From CAVQRC01 sp963715045 (GTDB lineage: Bacteria > Planctomycetota > Planctomycetia > Pirellulales > Lacipirellulaceae): 64,000 nt of DNA. The notes beneath the pieces were generated by a model that saw only the letters and a list, made by a program, of their open reading frames with translations, was not told the origin of the DNA and made no database searches. Of the stretch, positions 57,218 to 64,000 are shown piece after piece. Both the position numbers and the translations under genes were made by a program. Within the stretch, counting starts at the first letter, position 1. Each line of letters starts with the position of its first letter. Where the stretch lies: assembly GCA_963715045.1 (NCBI GenBank), contig CAVQRC010000004.1, positions 558,001 through 622,000 on the forward strand, written 5' to 3'.

Positions 57218-57719
57218 ATGACTGATTTTAACGTCCACACGATCGAGTCTGCCCCGGAGAGCAGCAAGCCGCAACTTGAGAAGCAGCAAGAAGGCGTACG
57301 GCTTCGTGCCCAACCTGATGGGAGTGATGGCCGAATCACCAGCGTTGCTGGAAGCCTATCGGACTGTTGCCGAGATCTTCGACAAAAAGACCAGCCTCTC
57401 GACAACGGAACAGCAGATCATTGCGATGACCAACAATCGGCTCAATGGTTGCACGTACTGCATGGCGGCCCATACGTCGATCATGCAGGCGGGAAAAGTC
57501 GACGACGACGTCATCACCGCATTGCGAGATGGAACGGCGATTGCTGACCCGAAATTGGATGCGCTGCGTGTCTTTGCGGAAAAGATCAATCAGAAACGCG
57601 GCTGGGTGAACGACGGCGACATCGACGAGCTATTCGCTCGCCTGAATCACCGGTTAGCTGCGGATCCGCCCCGCATTGCTTCGAGCAGACTGCGTATCGC
57701 AGCGCACTACCGACTCTGA
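57218..57719 (+). pseudogene. Carboxymuconolactone decarboxylase / AhpD-like, frameshifted and C-terminally altered
   Basis: The N-terminus TDFNVHTIESAPESSKPQLE is typical of peroxidase-related AhpD-like proteins. The frame then breaks near 57281; skipping one A restores KKAYGFVPNLMGVMAESPALLEAYRT. The redox motif CTYCMAAHT (CxxC-x3-H) and DPKLDALRVFAEKINQKRGWV are intact in the second frame. After DIDELFARLN the usual C-terminal segment (valine/leucine-rich ... NHIAET) is missing and replaced by unrelated residues. The protein therefore looks damaged twice. It would otherwise be a small disulfide reductase or peroxidase partner. Confidence 0.75.
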
Positions 57720-57915
57720 ACGCACATCGCCGATGCGCCCCGTTCGAGCAGACTGCGCGACCAACAACCGTCCCGTCGCTCCGCTTGCTCCAACAACTAA
57801 AGTGGTCATCTTGATTTTACTGCTCTGTACGATGACTGCATTCCAATCCGCGGCTTTGCGAAATTCGCAGCTGCGACCTGAATCATCGACGAGGAGACGG
57901 ATGCAGGAGTCGGAT

Positions 57916-59546
<1,631 letters not shown>

Positions 59547-59566
59547 GACTGATCAGCATACGAAAG

Positions 59567-59614
59567 ATCGTGAATGTGCCGCGAAACAGCGTGGATTCAC
59601 GAATTCTCGCAAAC
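59567..59614. promoter_or_regulatory. Upstream activator sites for the cupin promoter
   Basis: GGATTCACGAATTCTCGCAAAC (59593-59614) resembles the inverted repeat at 52217-52240 (GGATTC-CGAA-T-TCGC-AA in common), and ends 70 bp before the -24 GG. An inverted half-match CGAAAGATCGTGAAT lies at about 59567-59582. Confidence 0.6.
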
Positions 59615-59681
59615 TTCAGGGTGCGGGGCGGCTATCCTGCAACTCTTTATACAAAAACATCTTAAGAAAATCCACCCGCTT

Positions 59682-59699
59682 CTGGCATGCGGTCTGCTT
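59682..59699 (+). promoter_or_regulatory. Sigma-54 promoter of the cupin gene
   Basis: CTGGCATGCGGTCTGCTT has GG and GC exactly 10 nt apart and fits TGGCAyg-N4-yTGCw with two deviations. It lies 58 bp before the cupin start codon. Confidence 0.65.
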
Positions 59700-59757
59700 T
59701 GAGTTCCAACACGCAGAGTTGATAAAGCTATCTGAGAAACCACGAAGGAGAAATTGA

Positions 59758-60179
59758 ATGCCACCTATGGAAACTCTTGACCGCCCTCTTGCCCACGACT
59801 TCGGCCCGGCGCGTGGCGAAGCCGTCGTTCTCCATCCCAGCGATTGGGCTTCGAATAGTCATTTGTGGAGGGGGGTAGTTGAGGGGGCGGACGTCGGTGC
59901 GGACGTAACCGTTCTGTTTTTCACCACGGAAGAAATTGGAGAGGGGCCTCGTCTGCACGTCCATCCCTACGACGAGGTCTTCATCGTCCGCTGGGGCGAG
60001 CACAGTTCACGATCGGCGAACAAACGATCGTCGCCCAAGCCGGTGACATCCTGCTTGGCCCAGCGAATGTCCCGCACAAGTTTCACAACCTCGGACCCGG
60101 CGTGCTTGAAACGACGGACATCCATCTCTCCAAGCAATGGATACAGACAAATCTGTCGGACCCAGCGGAGCCGCACTAA
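59758..60179 (+). CDS. Cupin-domain protein, frame broken near 59994
   Basis: A small single-domain cupin. The first part shows PLAHDFGPARGEAVVLHPSDW and EIGEGPRLHVHPYDEVFIVR, which is the first metal motif (H-x-H...E). In the next frame follow AQFTIGEQTIVAQAGDILLG and PANVPHKFHNLGPG, the second motif, ending LSKQWIQTNLSDPAEPH. One extra G in the GGGG run at 59993-59996 would join them as VRWGRAQFTIG, giving a 140-residue protein. GAAGGAGA precedes the ATG. Function is unknown; cupins of this size often bind a metal and a small acid. Confidence 0.78.
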
Positions 60180-60235
60180 CTCGAGCCACAATCACCGACT
60201 CTCAAATCGAAAGTCGAAACATCAGGATAAGAGCA

Positions 60236-60325
60236 ATGCCAAGAATCAAATCAATTGACCCTGAAAAAGCCACGGGCGAGGCTCAACAACTGCTCGCTGC
60301 GGTCAACGACAAGTTGGGGATGGTC
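60236..60325 (+). pseudogene. AhpD-like fragment (first 30 codons only)
   Basis: MPRIKSIDPEKATGEAQQLL followed by AAVNDKLGMV matches the N-terminus of carboxymuconolactone decarboxylase/AhpD-like proteins. After LGMV the sequence becomes the reverse strand of the neighbouring hydrolase gene. The CxxC active site is lost. It marks the right end of the island. Confidence 0.7.
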
Positions 60326-60699
60326 GCGTCCGCGACACACTTCTCGGCCAGCGTGCCGTGCCGGCTCCGGACGCGATAGTCGGCGGTGATCGCCACCATT
60401 CCCCGGGACGCCAGGTAGCGGCACTGCTGCTCGAACTGCCGTGGCGTTCCAGACCTCCATCCCCCGCCGAAGAAGAACACGATCGCTGCCCGGCGGTCGC
60501 CCGGCTCGTGATCGGCAGGATAGAACACGTAGCAGTTCAGCGTGACGTCGCCGACCGACTTATACGGCTCGACCGTGGCCCCCTCCATCGCTGCGGCCGT
60601 GGCCGGCGAGGCAGCAGGCTGCTGGGCGTTCGAGATCGGAGTCGTGAGGCATGCGAACGCAAGCCACGTGAAGGACAGCATGGGAAGTGAACGGAGCAT
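60326..60699 (-). pseudogene. Secreted alpha/beta hydrolase, 3'-truncated
   Basis: The start codon (GGAGGAGAAAATG) and a signal peptide (MLSFTWLAFACLTTPISNA) are intact. The protein continues VTLNCYVFYPADHEPGDRRA and AIVFFFGGGWRSGTPRQFEQQ (the oxyanion-hole region of BD-FAE-like esterases) and YLASRGMVAITADYRVRSRHG. After EKCVADA the family similarity stops and the sequence runs into the AhpD fragment. The catalytic Ser, Asp and His, which come later, are missing. It cannot be an active hydrolase in this form. Confidence 0.78.
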
Positions 60700-60755
60700 T
60701 TTCTCCTCCAGGTCTGAGGTGTCATCGACAGGCTGTTGACGGCAGGATCGGTGAA

Positions 60756-62018
60756 TCATTCGCGTGCGACTTCTGCGAAATCGGCGATCTTTACCTCGAA
60801 CAACTCGGCCGTTGCTTCGTCGGTCAGCAGCAACGTGTCGTCGTCGATGAAACAAACCGACTCGACCTGCGGGGCGCGGTAGGGAAAGTAGCGAATTGGG
60901 CCGCGAAAGATGTTGTCCGAGTCGGACGGCACGTCGAACAGCCACAGGGCCTGATACGTCGCGACGACGACATGCCGGCCGTCACGCGAGGAGTCCGCGG
61001 CAACTACCTGGCCGTGGATTTCGAAGTCGTCGATTCGCGTCAGTTTGTTGGTGACCGAAGGTTTCTGCTCATCGAGTCGATACAACGTCGTGGCCGTATC
61101 ACTGCGATGTTTGGTCAGGATGTAGATTCGATCACCAAGCGTGTAGATTGCCTCGGCGTCGAAATTGAACGCGTCGCGTTCGGCCGGATAAGCCGTCTGG
61201 TCCGGGTAGCAGAAGAGAACCTTCTTCTTGACCGTGGTCTGCCCCGCCGTGGCCGCGGGTTCGTCGACGACATACAACGTCAGATCGCGACGATCGTTGC
61301 GGTTGTTGCCAAAGTCGGCCACGATGATCTGGCCCTGGTCGTCCGCTGCGACATCTTCCCAGTCGACGTTCACCGCGTCGCCGATCAGCACGCCGGGAGG
61401 GTTGTTCTTCGGCGAATCCGCTCTGCGACTGCCGCGGTGCAAGGTGCCGTCGCGGTGGACGGGATAGATTCGCGGTTCGTCTCCCGAATCGTTAATCACC
61501 CAGAACAGATCGGGATCACGTCGACTCCTGACGATCCCCGAGCTCTCTCGGGCCGGACCAGGTCCGAGTCGGTAGGCTGATTTCAAGCGAACCGGCTTCG
61601 TCGCGGGCAGCAAATAGGGCCCGCCGCCGGGAAGTCGCTGAAACACGACTTCACCGCCGATGATCGTCGTGTCGACCTGGATAAATCGCAGTTCGCTGCT
61701 GCTGGTCTCGTCAGGTTGGGGATGCAGGTGGGCGTCGATGAAGCCGGGCAATACGGTCCGCCAGCCAAGGTCGAGAACCGTGGCATCGGTGGTGGCGGCC
61801 AGTCGTCGGATCTCGCGGTTGTTCCCGACTGCCACGATCCGATCCCCCCGGACCGCAATGGCTTCCGCTTGGGGCTGAGCCGGGTTTCCGGTCAGCACGT
61901 GGGCGTTGACGACGGTCAGGTCGACTGCCGCTTCTGCCGACCCGACGGCAGGACAGGGCCAGAAGCTGCAGAATGCGACGACGATGCCGCCGCAACTCGC
62001 ACGGACTCTGCGGCTCAT
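60756..62018 (-). CDS. Secreted chimera: amidohydrolase remnant plus beta-propeller
   Basis: A 420-residue exported protein. The signal peptide is followed by ~75 residues identical in style to the N-terminus of metal-dependent amidohydrolases: DLTVVNAHVLTGNPAQPQAE, IAVRGDRIVAVG, TVLPGFIDAHLHPQPDE. Then ELRFIQVDTTIIGGEVVFQR resembles the last beta-strand of that family; the entire catalytic TIM barrel is missing. From ~residue 130 on it is a phytase/NHL-like propeller: ESSGIVRSRRDPDLFWVINDSGDEPRIY, DWEDVAADDQGQIIVADFGNNR, DAEAIYTLGDRIYILTKH. The frame is clean. Likely substrates are unknown. Confidence 0.72.
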   Translation of the reverse strand: MSRRVRASCGGIVVAFCSFWPCPAVGSAEAAVDLTVVNAHVLTGNPAQPQAEAIAVRGDRIVAVGNNREIRRLAATTDATVLDLGWRTVLPGFIDAHLHPQPDETSSSELRFIQVDTTIIGGEVVFQRLPGGGPYLLPATKPVRLKSAYRLGPGPARESSGIVRSRRDPDLFWVINDSGDEPRIYPVHRDGTLHRGSRRADSPKNNPPGVLIGDAVNVDWEDVAADDQGQIIVADFGNNRNDRRDLTLYVVDEPAATAGQTTVKKKVLFCYPDQTAYPAERDAFNFDAEAIYTLGDRIYILTKHRSDTATTLYRLDEQKPSVTNKLTRIDDFEIHGQVVAADSSRDGRHVVVATYQALWLFDVPSDSDNIFRGPIRYFPYRAPQVESVCFIDDDTLLLTDEATAELFEVKIADFAEVARE

Positions 62019-62117
62019 TCAAAGTTCCTTACCGCTGGCTGAGGTATGGGGATCGTTCGTGGGTGTTAGAATCGCTGTAATATACGCGAGTGTGAGACGA
62101 CCAATTCCCATTCCGAC

Positions 62118-62726
62118 ATGAACTCCCCCGATCTCGAGCCACCGACCTTGTCTGATGCGAGTGACCCTGAGCAGTGGGTCGAGCAGTACGGCGATCTGTT
62201 GTTTGGCTACGCGATGAGCCGGATCTCCGATCGGGCGGTTGCCGAAGACCTGGTCCAGGAGACGTTTCTCGCGGCGCTCGACGGGCGCGATTCGTTCGCC
62301 GGGCGGTCTCAGTTCGCGACCTGGCTGGTGGCCATCCTGCGGCGAAAACTGATCGACTATTTGCGGAAGCAGTCACGCGAATCGGCTGCCGGACAGCAGT
62401 CCCTGTCGGACATCGACGCGGTCTGCTTCGATTCCCAGGGAAGATGGATCGCCCGCCACCGTCGCTGGCCGGCGAACCCCGACGAGGCCCTCCAGCAACA
62501 GGAATTCGAAGCGATGCTGGAAGACTGTATTTCCCGGCTGCCACCGCCCCTGGCGGCAGCTTTCATTCTTCGCGAGCGGGAAGAGCTCAGCATCGATGAA
62601 ATCAGTCGCTCCCTGTCACTGTCGCATTCCAACGTCTCGGTACGTTTGCATCGGGCGCGGCTGCAGTTGCGGCAATGCGTAGAACACAAGTGGCTGGGGT
62701 CGGCCTCGGAGTCGAATCAAAGGTAG
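62118..62726 (+). CDS. ECF-type RNA polymerase sigma factor
   Basis: A 202-residue extracytoplasmic-function sigma-70 factor. Region 2 contains YGDLLFGYAMSRISDRAVAEDLVQETFLAAL and FAGRSQFATWLVAILRRKLIDYLRK. A linker of ~50 residues with RWPANPDEALQQQEF follows. Region 4 has SRLPPPLAAAFILREREELSIDEISRSLSLSHSNVSVRLHRARLQLR. The next gene, five bases downstream, encodes a zinc-finger anti-sigma-like protein. Together they form a signal-responsive pair; the target promoters are not known. Confidence 0.93.
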   Translation: MNSPDLEPPTLSDASDPEQWVEQYGDLLFGYAMSRISDRAVAEDLVQETFLAALDGRDSFAGRSQFATWLVAILRRKLIDYLRKQSRESAAGQQSLSDIDAVCFDSQGRWIARHRRWPANPDEALQQQEFEAMLEDCISRLPPPLAAAFILREREELSIDEISRSLSLSHSNVSVRLHRARLQLRQCVEHKWLGSASESNQR

Positions 62727-62731
62727 TTGAC

Positions 62732-63040
62732 GTGAAGTTTTTCAAGTCGATCTGGCGAATCCTGTCCATTCACTGCGAGGAGTCTTCGCGGCTGCTTTCT
62801 GAGGGCCTGGATCGTGACCTGCGGTGGGACGAACGGTGGGCGATCCGACTGCACGCGCTGGTGTGCCGATCGTGCAAACAGGCCAACCGCCAGATCCGCC
62901 TGCTGACTGCGACGCTGCGACGGCGGCAACGAGCCCTGGACGCCCAGGGTTTGGAAGGTGGGGGACTCAAGGGTGTGGAAATGTCGCCCGAGGCGCGTCA
63001 CCGAATCGCCAGCGAAATCCGCCGGCAGATCACGCGATAG
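62732..63040 (+). CDS. Zinc-finger anti-sigma-like protein (ZAS)
   Basis: A 102-residue cytoplasmic protein. It has HCEESSRLLSEGLDRDL near the N-terminus and H41-x3-C45-x2-C48 in LHALVCRSCKQA, the classic zinc anti-sigma motif HX3CX2C; C15 can supply the fourth ligand. The remainder is basic and helical, with no transmembrane segment, so it is a soluble type. GTG at 62732 is the start, five bases after the sigma-factor stop. It probably binds and inhibits the sigma factor. Confidence 0.82.
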   Translation: MKFFKSIWRILSIHCEESSRLLSEGLDRDLRWDERWAIRLHALVCRSCKQANRQIRLLTATLRRRQRALDAQGLEGGGLKGVEMSPEARHRIASEIRRQITR

Positions 63041-63048
63041 CAACGCAA

Positions 63049-63080
63049 AACGCCGTGCGAAAAGTGGATCGCACGGCGTT
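63049..63080. terminator. Bidirectional hairpin between convergent genes
   Basis: A perfect 11-bp stem AACGCCGTGCG/CGCACGGCGTT with a 10-nt loop lies 8 bp after the anti-sigma stop and about 95 bp from the end of the opposing gene. The loop side has AAAAGT; no long T run. Confidence 0.6.
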
Positions 63081-63175
63081 ACAGCGATCCCTTCCAGATT
63101 CTCGAGATTCCCGCATCGTCCAGGGAGTGCGAATTCTCCCCCGTTGTCGCCGGCACGACTGGTGAACAATTTCAG

Positions 63176-63844
63176 TCACTTCGGCAATTTCGGCGGGGGG
63201 CCCCCGACCACTTTCGGCAGGCCCTGCCCCGTGAGGCCGGGCGACATTCCCCCGACGAGACGGACTCGGTACTCGCACTTACGGGTCTGGGGATTTCGCC
63301 ACGTTTCAACGTGTGCGTCCGACAATCCGGCCGCTCTCAGCCTCTTCCGCAGCCGATAGATTTGACCCTGCAGCGAGTGAGGTCCGGAGAGTTTCAACGA
63401 ATCGACCAGGCTCTCGGTCCTCTGGAGGACAGGCAGTCGACCATCGCCTGCGAGCGGCCAGGCGAGGCGGCGAAAAACCGCCGCCAACTGCGGCGGGAGT
63501 TCGATCCTGTAGTGGTTCTTGGCGTATTCCAGTTCGACGCGTAGTCTCTTTAGACTCCCGTCGGAGTCGAGGATTTCGTCACAACACCGCAGCTCTAGGG
63601 GCGGCGGCTCAGGATCCGGTTGCGGAGGTCGGGGAGTTGGTAGGCGGGGCATCGCGGGAAGTGAGTGCTGCGGCTTAAACTCATCCAGAAATGTCTGGAT
63701 CATGTAAGCGATTTGATCCAATTGCTCGCTGAACTGGTCGAGCCCGCAGGCCATTCTGGCCAACACTCTCTGCCACTCTTCAAAGAATTTCCGCAGTTCC
63801 TCCTGCGACTTCGCCGGCGCGATCTTCTTCTCCAGTGTCGCCAT
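63176..63844 (-). CDS. Unrecognised protein, possible winged-helix C-terminus
   Basis: A 222-residue cytoplasmic protein. The N-terminal ~65 residues are helical (KSQEELRKFFEEWQRVLARM), followed by a proline-rich linker (PAMPRLPTPRPPQPDPEPPP). The C-terminal ~110 residues (SLKRLRVELEYAKNHYRIELPP ... SLQGQIYRLRKRLRAAGL ... WRNPQTRKCEYRV) resemble the effector domain of OmpR-type regulators, which end in a similar LRKRL...Y-R pattern. This is a weak resemblance and no receiver domain is present. GAGGGAGG precedes ATG 63844. Function unknown. Confidence 0.6.
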   Translation of the reverse strand: MATLEKKIAPAKSQEELRKFFEEWQRVLARMACGLDQFSEQLDQIAYMIQTFLDEFKPQHSLPAMPRLPTPRPPQPDPEPPPLELRCCDEILDSDGSLKRLRVELEYAKNHYRIELPPQLAAVFRRLAWPLAGDGRLPVLQRTESLVDSLKLSGPHSLQGQIYRLRKRLRAAGLSDAHVETWRNPQTRKCEYRVRLVGGMSPGLTGQGLPKVVGGPPPKLPK

Positions 63845-64000
63845 TCGTACCTCCCTCGTTACGACCCACGTGGTTGCCGGCAGCGCAGCCAGCACATGTG
63901 GCCATGCTGACGTACGCGCAGGGCAGCACGGATTTCCGCTCGTTGAACTGATGACACCAGCATCCTTGCAACACGTCGCCTGGCGTAGGTGGGATTCAGG

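Overview
The window reads as a chromosomal segment of a planctomycete (Pirellulales/Planctomycetales-like). The support is a DUF1549/DUF1553 'PSD1' protein paired with a planctomycete-type cytochrome c/WD40 protein, a DUF1570 protein, many secreted proteins with Tat signals, a membrane pyrophosphatase, futalosine-pathway menaquinone synthesis, and GC-rich DNA full of short dispersed palindromes. The species cannot be named from sequence alone.

Layout. 0.3-15.3 kb holds housekeeping and surface genes: a small membrane protein, ilvB, an ABC-F ATPase, lnt, the cytochrome/WD40-PSD1 pair, an ABC-2 exporter and a DUF1570 metallopeptidase-like protein; a 221-bp tandem repeat carrying a terminator hairpin separates the last two. 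15.5-18.5 kb holds an HSL-type hydrolase, a Tat-exported sugar-isomerase-like protein and a Tat-exported glycosylasparaginase. After about 1 kb of repeat-rich non-coding DNA, 19.5-36.7 kb is a collinear flagellar locus: flgF-flgG-flgA-flgH-flgI-flgJ(N)-flgN-flgK-flgL, then fliC behind a sigma-28-like promoter and a long leader, then fliD and fliS. FlgL, FliC and FliD are all enlarged by repeated modules. 37.2-50.6 kb holds mqnD, an M20 amidohydrolase, a GCS2-type ligase, trxA, two large coiled-coil proteins flanking a GT4 glycosyltransferase, a poly-glycine secreted protein, hppA and tRNA-Ser(GCU).

51.9-60.3 kb looks like an accessory island. It is visibly less GC-rich, and a different truncated host gene lies at each edge: a DUF3524 (tRNA-queuosine mannosyltransferase-like) gene without its 5' part on the left and an alpha/beta hydrolase without its 3' part on the right. 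Inside is a plus-strand run dsrE - PPOX flavoprotein - csrA - isochorismatase-like - NTF2-like DUF1348 - old-yellow-enzyme-like - AhpD-like. A GAF-AAA+-Fis sigma-54 activator lies on the minus strand, followed by a cupin and an AhpD fragment. Two GG-N10-GC (-24/-12) promoters, one before dsrE and one before the cupin, each have a related inverted repeat about 70 bp upstream. This outlines a self-contained sigma-54 regulon, possibly for redox or electrophile stress, and is the most unusual system in the window.

60.7-64 kb returns to ordinary planctomycete content: an amidohydrolase-remnant/beta-propeller chimera, an ECF sigma factor with its zinc-finger anti-sigma-like partner, and an unrecognised protein.

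Caution: at least a dozen reading frames are broken by single-base indels, several of them in G or C runs. Many may be consensus errors; the regulator, AhpD and cupin genes in the island are the worst affected.
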